The notes: generated from the letters alone by a model not told the origin. Shown: positions 48,491-57,536, counted from the stretch's first letter. The stretch: DNA of 64,000 nt from Aliivibrio sifiae (GCF_002954715.1 NZ_MSCP01000001.1:901453-965452); one strand, 5' to 3'. Numbers and translations: made by a program.

Positions 48491-50062
48491 ATGAATGCCA
48501 CCACTGACCGCTTACGACTCATTTTAGGTGACCAATTAAATGCCAGCCATTCATGGTTTCAACACACCGATCCACAAACGATTTACGTGATTGCAGAAAT
48601 GCATCAAGAAACCGCCTATGTAAAACACCATGTACAAAAAGTGTGTGCTTTTTTTGCTGCGATGACCCAATTTGCAGCCGCATTAGAAAGTGCAGGGCAT
48701 CGAGTGATGCACTTAACCTTGGACGATACGAAGCCATTTGAAAAAATAGACGATCTATTAAATCACCTTATTGCTAAACACCATATTACCCATTTTGAGT
48801 ATCAACTCCCTGATGAATATCGTTTACGTGACATGCTCGATAAATACTGTTTGTCGTTAGAAATATCTTCTCAAGGTTATGAAAGTGAGCACTTCTTTCT
48901 CTCTGAAGCGAACATTGAAAAAGAGTTTAAGCCGAACCATCATCATCGTATGGAACCCTTTTATCGTAAAATGAGAAAGCGCTTTAATATTCTGATGGGT
49001 GAGGGGGAACCCGTTGCAGGCAAATGGAACTTTGATGGTGCAAATCAAAACAAATTAAAGGCAGGTGAGTTTGACAGTGTACCCACGCCATTATTATTCG
49101 CGAACGATGTCACTGATATTCTTAAGCGTCTAGAGCGTCATAATGTGACGATGATTGGACAAGCGAATAATCAACTATTGTGGCCAGTAAATCGGCAGCA
49201 GGCGAATGAGTTATTGGTGTTTTTCTGTCGCTATTGCTTACCGTTGTTTGGGAAGTTTCAAGATGCAATGACATGTAAGCTTGATGATATGCTAACGCAA
49301 AAGCAATGGAGTTTGTTTCATAGCCGTTTATCCTTTGCTCTCAATGCAAAAATACTCAGTCCTATGCAAGTGATTGATGCTGCTATTACGGAGTTTAATC
49401 AACGCCCAGATGCCATAGATATTGCTCAGATAGAAGGTTTTGTACGTCAAATTCTAGGGTGGAGAGAGTTTGTACGTGGGATCTACTGGCGCAATATGCC
49501 TGATTACCAAAACCTAAATGCACTTGAAGCGTCATTATCATTACCAAGTTGGTTTTGGACAGGAAAAACAAAAATGAACTGTATGCATCATGCAATACAA
49601 CAGTCTCTTGATTTCGCCTACGCACACCATATTCAACGTTTGATGATAACCGGTAATTTTTGCTTATTAACAGGCATTAAACCTGACGAAGTAGATGAGT
49701 GGTATTTAGGGATTTATATTGATGCAATTGAGTGGGTTGAAATGCCAAATACGCGGGGCATGAGCCAGTTTGCAGACGGTGGTATTGTGGCCTCTAAGGC
49801 TTACGCTGCCAGTGGTAACTACGTGAATAAAATGAGTGACTATTGTCCTGACTGTCACTACAACGTAAAGCAGGTGAGTGAAGAGACAGCGTGTCCATTA
49901 AATGCGCTATATTGGCACTTTATGCATACACACATTGAGCAGTTTAATAATAATCCCCGCACCAGAATGGTCTATGCGAATTGGAAGAAAAAATCAGAAG
50001 AACAGCAGCAAGTTATCTTAGATAGAGCGAAACTGTTGCTATTGAATATTGAGGAGTTGTAA
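48491..50062 (+). CDS. FeS-BCP type photolyase/cryptochrome (PhrB-like, 6-4 photolyase)
   Basis: 523-aa flavoprotein of the iron-sulfur bacterial cryptochrome/photolyase group, several of which repair (6-4) photoproducts. N-terminal LRLILGDQLNASHSWF is the family's antenna-domain start. The four cluster cysteines have the expected pattern: one in MNCMHHAIQQ, a CxxC in DYCPDCHYN, and one 13 residues later in TACPLN. The FAD-domain GMSQFADGGIVASKAYAASG is present. ATG at 48491 has GAGG six bases upstream; an ATG at 48485 has no spacing. Confidence 0.92.
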   Translation: MNATTDRLRLILGDQLNASHSWFQHTDPQTIYVIAEMHQETAYVKHHVQKVCAFFAAMTQFAAALESAGHRVMHLTLDDTKPFEKIDDLLNHLIAKHHITHFEYQLPDEYRLRDMLDKYCLSLEISSQGYESEHFFLSEANIEKEFKPNHHHRMEPFYRKMRKRFNILMGEGEPVAGKWNFDGANQNKLKAGEFDSVPTPLLFANDVTDILKRLERHNVTMIGQANNQLLWPVNRQQANELLVFFCRYCLPLFGKFQDAMTCKLDDMLTQKQWSLFHSRLSFALNAKILSPMQVIDAAITEFNQRPDAIDIAQIEGFVRQILGWREFVRGIYWRNMPDYQNLNALEASLSLPSWFWTGKTKMNCMHHAIQQSLDFAYAHHIQRLMITGNFCLLTGIKPDEVDEWYLGIYIDAIEWVEMPNTRGMSQFADGGIVASKAYAASGNYVNKMSDYCPDCHYNVKQVSEETACPLNALYWHFMHTHIEQFNNNPRTRMVYANWKKKSEEQQQVILDRAKLLLLNIEEL

Positions 50063-50085
50063 GTGTTTCTAACATATAGTTCAAG

Positions 50086-50115
50086 CTAACACGCTTTTGT
50101 CCCAAAACGTGTTAG
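50086..50115 (+). terminator. Hairpin after the photolyase gene
   Basis: CTAACACG pairs with CGTGTTAG, with an inner TTTTG / CAAAA extension. It lacks a T tract, so termination is uncertain, but its position 24 bp past the stop fits. Confidence 0.5.
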
Positions 50116-50404
50116 GGAAGGAAAGAAGCTGTAGAAGTAACGAACGAAGAAAGGTAAGCGGCTATATTTGTTAAGTTGAGAAATGACTGCTTCTTGAGGT
50201 GAGAGATTAAAACTAGTTCACTTCGTCTCTAAGTAGAACTTCATTATCCAAAACAACATTTGTTGACCAGATGAAGCTTGCTCAAGCACTACTGAATTTA
50301 TCAATAAAGTTCATGTAAGATTTTTTTATTTACAGTAATTTAGATGCATATTTGGAAATTAGAGTGATCAATCCAAGTTTCCTATTTGTGATGGTTGAAT
50401 AATA

Positions 50405-50435
50405 AAACGCTCACATCATTATAGCTGTGAGCGTT
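50405..50435 (-). terminator. Terminator of the first dipeptidase gene
   Basis: The stem AACGCTCACA / TGTGAGCGTT is followed by TTTT on the minus strand. The same stem recurs after the second dipeptidase copy at 52787-52816. Confidence 0.8.
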
Positions 50436-50463
50436 ATCTGTATGGCCTGGAATTAGTCCTGTT

Positions 50464-51690
50464 TTATTTCCATGTTTGCTCATAAACTCGCATTAAGTTG
50501 CCGCCGAATAGCTTAGCTAAATCATCATTTGAGTAACCCATTTCCCACAAGCTATCTACCACTCCTGCTATGTGTTTTGATAGCTCGGCACAGCCAGTAG
50601 AACCTTTATTAAAAGCATTAACCATGTAGCCGTTATCCGCATACTTATCTGGGTTGGCAATGGTGAAAGGCACGACTTTAGCTGTTGTCATCATATCATC
50701 GGTTGCGATACCCACATGATCAATGCCCGCCACTTGTACAGCACCATCAATCATTTCGGCAAATTGTTTAGGCGTAATATCTTCAGGCCAAACACCGTCC
50801 ATCATCCACTCGGTTGCGGTCACCGCGATCACTCCGCCCATATCTGCGACGGTTTTTGCTTGCTCATCCGAAATCAGACGATAACACGCAGCTAGACGAA
50901 AATCGGGGTCATCTTTTTTCAGGTTCTTCTGTGCCATGCGCTTTTCTGTTTCCGTCAGCGTTTCATGTGGCTCACAACCATAAGTAGAGGCGATAGGTGA
51001 GTGAGAATAGATGACAGGCACACCTTTGTGATGCTTTTGCATGTAGTCTGTAATATCTTTGGTTGTGTAGTGAGAAGTATGAGAAAGATCAACGGTAATA
51101 CCATGCTTAACCATCTCATCAAGTACTTCTTTACCAAACTCAGTCAAACCACTGGTATCTCCGTTGATCATTGAAATCACGCCAGAGCCGGTTAATTCGG
51201 TTTCATTGTATGTGAGTTGCATGGTTTTGACGCCATACTCAGCCATAACCGCTACATTTGCTGCGTTGCCCTCTAATGGCATGGTCGTTTGATTTGCCCA
51301 CATAATGGCGTATTCACCGTTGTCATGCGCTTTTTGAAAGTCATCAACGGTTTTTACGTAACGAATTGGTGTGTTTGCCGCAGAGGAGGCTTTGGTCCAT
51401 TTCCCATGCTCTGATTTAAAGGCAAGTAGGTTTGGCGTGTGCGGTGCACCAAGGGTAATAGAAGCGCCAGTAATGCCACGTTCATAAGCTAAATCAATGT
51501 AGTTTGCCACTTCTAAATCTTTGCTAAATCCTGTACCGCTTGGCGAAGCATAGAAGTCGAGCACAATATTGTCAGCGACGTATTGCTGAGCTTCTTTGGA
51601 TGCGAATTGGTGCCAATCGTTGGTTTCAATTGATGCGTGTGCACTAAAGGTTGTTGCGGAGATTAACGTTGCGATTAGAAGTTTTTTCAT
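50464..51690 (-). CDS. Exported M19 (membrane dipeptidase) family protein, copy 1
   Basis: 408 aa with a signal peptide (KKLLIATLISATTFSAHA). M19 features: EGNAANVAVMAEYGVKTMQLTYNE (the bridging Glu), VDLSHTSHYTT and VPVIYSHSPIAST (two histidines), GIDHVGIATDDM and LFGGNLMRVYE. The N-terminal GHND-type metal motif is absent: the segment reads NIVLDFYASPSGTGF. Metal binding is therefore reduced, or the protein belongs to a divergent M19 branch. It is about 90 percent identical by eye to the gene at 52849-54075. Confidence 0.87.
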   Translation of the reverse strand: MKKLLIATLISATTFSAHASIETNDWHQFASKEAQQYVADNIVLDFYASPSGTGFSKDLEVANYIDLAYERGITGASITLGAPHTPNLLAFKSEHGKWTKASSAANTPIRYVKTVDDFQKAHDNGEYAIMWANQTTMPLEGNAANVAVMAEYGVKTMQLTYNETELTGSGVISMINGDTSGLTEFGKEVLDEMVKHGITVDLSHTSHYTTKDITDYMQKHHKGVPVIYSHSPIASTYGCEPHETLTETEKRMAQKNLKKDDPDFRLAACYRLISDEQAKTVADMGGVIAVTATEWMMDGVWPEDITPKQFAEMIDGAVQVAGIDHVGIATDDMMTTAKVVPFTIANPDKYADNGYMVNAFNKGSTGCAELSKHIAGVVDSLWEMGYSNDDLAKLFGGNLMRVYEQTWK

Positions 51691-51795
51691 CTGTTTATCC
51701 TCGAATTAGTTTACGAGTGCAAATATATCGATTTGAAATGCCAAAAATGTGCAGTTTGCGACAATGTGAGTAGGTGCGATGAATTGCTAAGGTTG

Positions 51796-52734
51796 TTAAG
51801 TCTGTTTAAGCCATTGCAGTGGCGTTGTGTTCTCAGATCTTCTAAAGGCTCGAATAAACTGAGAAGCATCAGAATAGCCAAGGTGCTCTGCCACATCAGA
51901 TATGGATGCGTTGCGCTCAACTAAGACTCGTTTTGCAAAAGCGATGTTTAATGACTCTTTGATTTTTCGAAATGTACACCCTTCGCTCTTTAAGCGCCTT
52001 TGAATAGTGCGTTCATTCATTCCTATGATCTGGCTTAGCTGCTCTATAGAGAGGTCTTCTCGTCCGATATAGCCTTCAAGTACAGCAGAGATCTGGTCTG
52101 AATAATCGCGCTGTTTACTATGAAATGTCACGGGGTAAGTGCTACTGAGGTTTAATTCACGTTTAGCAGTCTGATTGTAGAAAAGAGCCGTGTAGTGTTG
52201 ACCTAAGAACTGCGGCGTTCGGCTGTCGATGTTGAGTTGCTCAAGATCAGAGGCGTGGGGGTGCTTTAAGTAATATTTAATCGGTGCGTCTAACTGGGTG
52301 TCTATCCTTTTATAGTAACTGTGGGTGATGACTAACAAGTAGAGCTCAGACAAAAATAGAGGCTGGCTTTGGTGCGGAGCCTCAAGCTCTACAGAGTACG
52401 AGTTGCCGCTTTTATTTAAGGTAATTGAATTGACAGGTATAAGTTCTACAACTTGCTGTAATAATGGCTTTTTTTGGTTGTTGGTAGGTAGAATTTGCTC
52501 AATGAATCTTTCTGCTGAGTGTTGCATCAGTGCGATAAATTTTTCAGAGGGTAACTTATCATGCGCTTGTTCAAGTAACTTTGAGAAGGCAGAAAATGAA
52601 GTGAGTTGAGCAGAGCTTGTGTCCAAATAAATAGGAACGTTGGCGCTTTTCACTAATGGCCAGACATCTTTTACTTCACTCTTGAGAAACTCAATAAAAG
52701 TGATGACTGCGTATTTATGGATCAAAGGGATCAA
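51796..52734 (-). CDS. AraC-family transcriptional regulator
   Basis: 312 aa. The two helix-turn-helices are at the C-terminus (LSIEQLSQIIGMNERTIQRRLKSEGCTF and ISDVAEHLGYSDASQFIRAFRR-x-E). The N-terminal domain resembles the ArgR/OruR-like group of AraC proteins that sense amino-acid-type compounds. It lies between the two dipeptidase copies in the same direction and is the obvious candidate for their regulator. Confidence 0.88.
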   Translation of the reverse strand: MIPLIHKYAVITFIEFLKSEVKDVWPLVKSANVPIYLDTSSAQLTSFSAFSKLLEQAHDKLPSEKFIALMQHSAERFIEQILPTNNQKKPLLQQVVELIPVNSITLNKSGNSYSVELEAPHQSQPLFLSELYLLVITHSYYKRIDTQLDAPIKYYLKHPHASDLEQLNIDSRTPQFLGQHYTALFYNQTAKRELNLSSTYPVTFHSKQRDYSDQISAVLEGYIGREDLSIEQLSQIIGMNERTIQRRLKSEGCTFRKIKESLNIAFAKRVLVERNASISDVAEHLGYSDASQFIRAFRRSENTTPLQWLKQT

Positions 52735-52786
52735 TTCACACTCTCCTGTCTCAAAGTTTGTGGTAGCTGTGACTATTTAGCGTACA

Positions 52787-52816
52787 AAACGCTCACAATG
52801 TTAGGTTGTGAGCGTT
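52787..52816 (-). terminator. Terminator of the second dipeptidase gene
   Basis: The AACGCTCACAA / TTGTGAGCGTT stem with TTTT on the minus strand nearly duplicates the terminator of copy 1, showing the duplicated unit included its 3' end. Confidence 0.78.
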
Positions 52817-52848
52817 AGGTCTATGCTATGAAAAAGATGAGTTAAATT

Positions 52849-54075
52849 TTATTTCCATGTTTCCTCATAAACTCGTAATAGGTTACCACCGAATAGCTTA
52901 GCGAGATCAGCATTTGAATAACCCATTGCCCATAAGCTATCGACGACACCTGCGATGTGTTTTGACAGCTCGGCACAGCCCGTAGAACCTTTGTTAAAGG
53001 CATTAACCATGTAGCCGTTATCTGCATACTTATCTGGATTGGCAATGGTGAAAGGCACGACTTTCGCTGTTGTCATCATATCATCGGTTGCGATACCTAC
53101 ATGATCAATACCGGCGACTTTTACAGCGCCATCAATCATTTTGGCAAATTGCTTAGGTGTAATGTCTTCAGGCCACACACCATCCATCATCCATTCGGTT
53201 GCGGTCACAGCGATAACACCACCCATGTCAGCAACAGTTTTCGCTTGTTCGTCAGAAAGAAGACGGTAACAAGCGGCTAGGCGAAAGTCTGGGTCACCTT
53301 TTTTCAGGTTCTTCTTCGCCATGCGTTTTTCTGTTTCAGACAGAGTTTCATGCGGTTCACAGCCATAAGTCGAGGCAATAGGAGAGTGTGAGTAGATGAC
53401 AGGCACACCTTTATGGTGCTTTTGCATGTAGTTAGTAATGCCTTGCGTTGTGTAATGAGAAGTATGAGAGAGGTCGACGGTAATACCGTGTTCAACCATC
53501 TCATCAAGTACCTCTTTACCAAAGTCAGTCAAACCACTGGTATCACCATTGATCATCGAGATGACACCAGAACCGGTAAGCTCTGTTTCGTTGTAGGTGA
53601 GCTGCATAGTTTTGACACCATACTCAGCCATAACCGCTACATTTGCTGCGTCACCCTCTAATGGCATTGTGGTTTGGCTTGCCCACATAATGGCGTATTC
53701 ACCATTGTCATGCGCTTTTTGAAAATCATCAACAGTCTTAACGTAACGAATTGGTGTTTTCGCCGAAGAGGAGGCTTTTGTCCATTTTCCGTACTCAGAT
53801 TTAAAGGCAACTAGATTAGGCGTATGTGGTGCGCCGAGAGTAACCGATGCACCAGTGATTCCACGTTCATGGGCTAAATCAATATAGTTCGCCACTTCTG
53901 AGTCTTTGGTGAAACCAGTACCGCTTGGAGAAGCGTAAAAGTCGAGTACGATGTTGTCGGCGACATATTTTTGTGCGTCTTTAGATGCAAACTCGTGCCA
54001 ATCTTTGGTTTCAACGGATGCTGTTGCCGCTGTGGAGAGCGAGGCAATTGTCGTCGCAAGTAGTAATTTATGCAT
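52849..54075 (-). CDS. Exported M19 (membrane dipeptidase) family protein, copy 2
   Basis: 408 aa, the same length as copy 1. The start chosen gives the signal peptide HKLLLATTIASLSTAATA; 31 in-frame upstream codons are rejected. Differences from copy 1 are mostly conservative (EGDAANVAVM for EGNAANVAVM) and concentrate in the signal peptide. It shares the missing GHND motif (NIVLDFYASPSGTGF), so this is a property of the lineage, not of one decayed copy. The hipA remnant lies in its upstream region. Confidence 0.88.
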   Translation of the reverse strand: MHKLLLATTIASLSTAATASVETKDWHEFASKDAQKYVADNIVLDFYASPSGTGFTKDSEVANYIDLAHERGITGASVTLGAPHTPNLVAFKSEYGKWTKASSSAKTPIRYVKTVDDFQKAHDNGEYAIMWASQTTMPLEGDAANVAVMAEYGVKTMQLTYNETELTGSGVISMINGDTSGLTDFGKEVLDEMVEHGITVDLSHTSHYTTQGITNYMQKHHKGVPVIYSHSPIASTYGCEPHETLSETEKRMAKKNLKKGDPDFRLAACYRLLSDEQAKTVADMGGVIAVTATEWMMDGVWPEDITPKQFAKMIDGAVKVAGIDHVGIATDDMMTTAKVVPFTIANPDKYADNGYMVNAFNKGSTGCAELSKHIAGVVDSLWAMGYSNADLAKLFGGNLLRVYEETWK

Positions 54076-54261
54076 GGTAATCCCTTGTCCAATGTGTGTA
54101 ATTTTTAATCGCTTCTTATTTGATTGTATTGAAATAGTTAATAATTTCAAATAAGTATAGAACACCATTTAATATATAAAGTGATATATGAGTTATAGTT
54201 TGAGGTTCGTCACTAGAGACTTCGGAAAGAGCTCGATGATCTTTATGTTCAACATTTATAT

Positions 54262-54357
54262 CAGCATCGAATTGAAATTGATGCGCACCGTTTTTAGTTT
54301 AGTAAATTCTCCAACACGCTCACCATTCATGTATGAAGTTAATACAGCCATTACCAT
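54262..54357 (-). pseudogene. hipA: hipA remnant (frameshifted, truncated)
   Basis: On the minus strand an ATG overlapping the hipB stop begins MVMAVLTSYMNGERVGEFTKLK, which matches the HipA start (YMNGERVGELTKL). One A appears to be missing in the run at 54291-54295. After restoring the frame the text continues NGAHQFQFDAD, again HipA-like. All of the roughly 400-residue kinase core is missing. A toxin can no longer be made. Confidence 0.75.
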
Positions 54358-54614
54358 GCCTCATTGTCTAGATTGTCTTCGTGATTTGTTGGGACTTGCT
54401 CTTGAATAATGCAATGAACTTCTAATGTATGAAGGATCTTAAAGAGTATCTGTAATTGAGTCGTTTCAGGGTGATTCTCAAAGCTAGATAGCGTGGATTG
54501 TTTTATTCTAACTTTTTTAGCAAGCTCTGTTTGGGTCGGGTTGTGTTTGGTTCTAATAAGCTTTAAATGGTTAGTTAATTGCTTTGGATTATAAATCATC
54601 ATACATCCCATCAT
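54351..54614 (-). CDS. hipB: HipB antitoxin / transcriptional repressor
   Basis: 87-aa Cro/XRE-type helix-turn-helix protein aligning from the first residue with E. coli HipB (88 aa): IYNPKQLTNHLKLIR, TQTELAKKVRIKQSTLSSFEN and FKILHTLEVHC. In E. coli, HipB binds TATCC-N8-GGATA operators and neutralises the HipA kinase. Here the operators are present upstream but hipA is only a remnant. The protein may act as an orphan repressor. Confidence 0.85.
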   Translation of the reverse strand: MMGCMMIYNPKQLTNHLKLIRTKHNPTQTELAKKVRIKQSTLSSFENHPETTQLQILFKILHTLEVHCIIQEQVPTNHEDNLDNEAW

Positions 54615-54622
54615 ATTATGTA

Positions 54623-54640
54623 TATCCCCGATAAGGGATA
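54623..54640. promoter_or_regulatory. HipB operator O1
   Basis: TATCC-CCGATAAG-GGATA is an exact TATCC-N8-GGATA HipB operator directly before the hipB start. Confidence 0.82.
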
Positions 54641-54650
54641 AATCAGGACT

Positions 54651-54668
54651 AATCCCTTATCGGGGATA
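54651..54668. promoter_or_regulatory. HipB operator O2
   Basis: AATCC-CTTATCGG-GGATA differs from the operator consensus at one base. It is the reverse complement of O1 over 17 bases, and the centres are 28 bp apart. Confidence 0.75.
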
Positions 54669-54698
54669 AAGGGATGCCCAAAAATCAAATACAAAAAA

Positions 54699-54721
54699 TG
54701 GATGCAGCAGAACTACATCTA
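54699..54721 (-). terminator. Terminator of the M32 carboxypeptidase gene
   Basis: GATGTAG pairs with CTGCATC (one G-U pair), followed on the minus strand by CCATTTTTTG. Confidence 0.6.
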
Positions 54722-54765
54722 TTTCTTCATTACTTAGAGTAAAGTAGCTAATTAATTTTTCGCTC

Positions 54766-56250
54766 TTATCCCAAATAACGCTTCTCTAAGTGCGCCTTAA
54801 AGAAGCTTGCATTCAGCACATCACCCGTTGCTTGCTTCACTAAATCATCAGTTGAGAATAATGATGCTTTGCTCCAGATATTGTCTGACAGCCAAGTGAA
54901 AATAAGGCTTAAATCACCGCTTAATGTGGCTTTTTCTACATCTACGGTTTGCTTTATCGCAGCCATAAATTGTGCAGCATACATTGCGCCTAGTGTGTAG
55001 CTTGGGAAGTAACCAAAACTACCATCTGTCCAGTGAATGTCTTGCATGCAACCGTTTTTGTAATTGCCTTTGGTGGTTAAACCTAGGTACTGCTGCATTT
55101 TGGCATCCCATAATTCAGGGATATCTTTATAGCCAATTTTACCGTTCATTAAATCACGCTCAATTTCATAACGTAAAATAACGTGAGCAGGGTATGTCGC
55201 TTCATCGGCATCTACACGGATAAAATCAGGGTTTACGCGTGTGTAGATTTTTTGCAGATTATCTGTCTTAAAGATTTTTTGATCAGCATTCACAAAGTTC
55301 TTTTGCACTAATGGAGACAGTTGAGAAATAAACTTAGCACTGCGGCCTAATTGCATCTCAAAAAATAAGCTTTGAGACTCATGAATACCCATTGAGCGAG
55401 CTTGACCAACAGCAAGGCCTGCAAATTCTTTTGGTAACCCTTGCTCATAACGTGCGTGGCCTGTTTCATGTACTGTACCCATTAATGATTGCACAAAATC
55501 GTTTTCATCATAACGAGTGGTAATACGAACATCAGTAGGAACGCCGCCACAGAAAGGGTGCATGCTTACATCAAGACGACCATGATTAAAATCGAAGTTT
55601 AAAAACTTCATCACATCTACGCTAAGTTGGCGTTGTTGCTCTGTCGGGTAGTGGCCATCAGGTAAGTAGATGGACTCAGTAGATTGTTTCTCTTGTATGT
55701 TTTGAATAAGAGTAGGAAGCCACGTTTTTACATCGTTAAATACCACATCAAGTTTTGCCGTTGTTGTGCCTGGTTCATATAAATCAAGCATGGCGTCGTA
55801 AGGCGTTAATCCTGAGATATTTGCTCGTATCTGCGCTTCTTCTTGAGAAAGGGCGACAACTTCTGCAAAATTTTTACTAAATCCTTCCCAATCGTTTTCT
55901 CCACGTTGAGTTCGCCATGCGTGTTCACATTTAGAACCCGCTAAAGATTGTGCTTGAACCAAGGCTTCAGGAAGGGCTGTGGATTGTTGCCATTTTAATT
56001 TCATTTCACGAAGGCTAGCTTGTTCGTTATCAGATAGAGACTCTGATTCTGCTTTATCAAACCATTCGGCCAGTTGTGGTGCATTGCCTAGTTGATGTAA
56101 ATGAACAGACAGTTCAGCCATTGCTTCTGAGCGAGCTTCGTTACCGCCAGACGGCATTACTGCTGTTTGGTCCCATCCACAAATCGAACCTAAATGCTCG
56201 AATCGAGAAATTTTTAAACTATGTTCAACCAATTTTTGATAATGACTCAT
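54766..56250 (-). CDS. M32-family metallocarboxypeptidase (carboxypeptidase Taq type)
   Basis: 494 aa, the family's normal length. The zinc site HETGH lies in GTVHETGHARYEQGLP, with the downstream glutamate in MGIHESQSLFFEMQLGRS. DPLxGTxxSDVRITTRYxxxF-type sequence is present as GVPTDVRITTRYDENDF. It removes C-terminal residues from peptides in the cytoplasm. The ATG at 56250 follows AAGGAATATCC; thirteen earlier codons are in frame but lack a ribosome-binding site. Confidence 0.93.
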   Translation of the reverse strand: MSHYQKLVEHSLKISRFEHLGSICGWDQTAVMPSGGNEARSEAMAELSVHLHQLGNAPQLAEWFDKAESESLSDNEQASLREMKLKWQQSTALPEALVQAQSLAGSKCEHAWRTQRGENDWEGFSKNFAEVVALSQEEAQIRANISGLTPYDAMLDLYEPGTTTAKLDVVFNDVKTWLPTLIQNIQEKQSTESIYLPDGHYPTEQQRQLSVDVMKFLNFDFNHGRLDVSMHPFCGGVPTDVRITTRYDENDFVQSLMGTVHETGHARYEQGLPKEFAGLAVGQARSMGIHESQSLFFEMQLGRSAKFISQLSPLVQKNFVNADQKIFKTDNLQKIYTRVNPDFIRVDADEATYPAHVILRYEIERDLMNGKIGYKDIPELWDAKMQQYLGLTTKGNYKNGCMQDIHWTDGSFGYFPSYTLGAMYAAQFMAAIKQTVDVEKATLSGDLSLIFTWLSDNIWSKASLFSTDDLVKQATGDVLNASFFKAHLEKRYLG

Positions 56251-56449
56251 GGATATTCCTTCATTATTATTTTTTATTCGTGTTTTCATTGTTGATCGGT
56301 TTTACTTAGAAAGGAATGCTTCATGTATTTATAACGCAGTTTTTAAGACATAAAGGTTCAGTAAAATTCATGGTGAATATTTTTCTCAAAGTGCAGATAA
56401 AAAATACCCTGCAGCGAGCGAGGTAAGAAATTTATTTTAAATTAGGTGC

Positions 56450-56581
56450 TTAGCTGATTTTTACTGGCCAGCCATAAGATCGATACTCTTCGGCTAATGT
56501 ATTTGCAATATCTGCTGATACGGTTGCTGAAATCCAGTTGCCAAAACCCATTACTTGATATTCAAATGTTACGTGATTCAT
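56450..56581 (-). CDS. Possible small protein, 43 aa
   Basis: A frame from the ATG at 56581 (MNHVTFEYQVMGFGNWISAT, ending YRSYGWPVKIS) has a GGGGAG sequence upstream. The composition is protein-like, with many aromatic residues. It has no recognised motif. A longer form from 56653 is possible but poorly supported. Confidence 0.42.
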   Translation of the reverse strand: MNHVTFEYQVMGFGNWISATVSADIANTLAEEYRSYGWPVKIS

Positions 56582-56802
56582 TAATTTTCTCTCCCCGATT
56601 GATGCGCGTACTTTATCGGGCTTTGTTCTTAATAACTTTCGTATTAAGGTCAAATGGTTTGATATTTGGGTTAATTTATATAAATACGGTAAATAGATTA
56701 AATCTCGAAAAATGAATAGAGTAAATGTTCGATTTTATAAGTTGATTGAAATTAAGTAGTAATTAAAAGAAAACGAGATATATTAATGAAACTCACAATT
56801 AA

Positions 56803-57444
56803 ATGGATATTCACGTGATTCTAGATTTTTGGGCATTTTTTATTGCCATTGTACTATTAACAATGACGCCAGGATTGGATACAGCTTTGGTGATCCGCAA
56901 TACGACCCGTGGTGGTTGGAAAGATGGTATTACCTGCAGTTTGGGGATTTGTTGTGGTTTATTTGTTCATGCGACTATGTCGGCGATTGGTTTATCGGTA
57001 TTGTTAGTAAGCTCTGCGGAGTTATTTACCGTTATAAAAACGATAGGGGCTGCGTACTTGATTTGGTTAGGCATTCAATCAATTAGAAGTACGTTTAAGC
57101 AACGTAAACAAACAACGAAAGTAAAAGCGATAAAAGAAAAGAAAGAATCGTTAACCTTGTCTTTTAAAGAAGGTTTTTTATCGAATATTTTAAACCCTAA
57201 AACAGCCGTATTTTATTTGGCTTTATTGCCGCAATTTATTAACCCTGAATATAATGCTTTTATTCAATCATTGTTGATGGCAAGTGTGCATTTTATCGTT
57301 GCTATGTTTTGGCAAGGTGGAATTGCATTGTTAGTTGAAAAAGCACAGGAATTAATGTCGAGCGAGAAAATGACTCACCGAATAGAAAGGGTAACAGGCA
57401 GCGTGCTTATCTTGTTGGGTGTGAATTTATTAGTATCTAAGTAG
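56803..57444 (+). CDS. LysE/RhtB-family exporter
   Basis: 213-aa inner-membrane protein with six predicted helices. The family start FIAIVLLTMTPGLDTALVIRNTTRGGWKDG and the SLGICCGLFVHATMSAIGLS helix are typical; the middle loop is basic, and GFLSNILNPKTAVFYLALLPQF is the conserved second-half motif. It should export an amino acid or a derivative such as homoserine, but the substrate cannot be predicted. It ends at a shared bidirectional terminator. Confidence 0.9.
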   Translation: MDIHVILDFWAFFIAIVLLTMTPGLDTALVIRNTTRGGWKDGITCSLGICCGLFVHATMSAIGLSVLLVSSAELFTVIKTIGAAYLIWLGIQSIRSTFKQRKQTTKVKAIKEKKESLTLSFKEGFLSNILNPKTAVFYLALLPQFINPEYNAFIQSLLMASVHFIVAMFWQGGIALLVEKAQELMSSEKMTHRIERVTGSVLILLGVNLLVSK

Positions 57445-57455
57445 ATTGTAAAAAT

Positions 57456-57503
57456 AAGAATGCTATACCTGAAAATTTAAAATCATAGGTATAGCATTCT
57501 TTT
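57456..57503. terminator. Bidirectional terminator between the LysE exporter and MscS genes
   Basis: A perfect 15-bp stem AAGAATGCTATACCT / AGGTATAGCATTCTT, with T runs on both strands. Confidence 0.85.
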
Positions 57504-57536
57504 TGTTTCATTTATTGAAACTGATAACTTGATGGG

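Larger units (their letters stand above)
50063..50463. other. Intergenic region after the photolyase gene
   Basis: 400 bp without a credible gene. It contains the hairpin at 50086-50115 and the dipeptidase terminator at 50405-50435. Nothing else is recognised. Confidence 0.5.

Noticed and set aside
54188-54409. Plus-strand 73-codon frame
   Set aside because: Antisense to the hipA remnant and the hipB end, with no ribosome-binding site.
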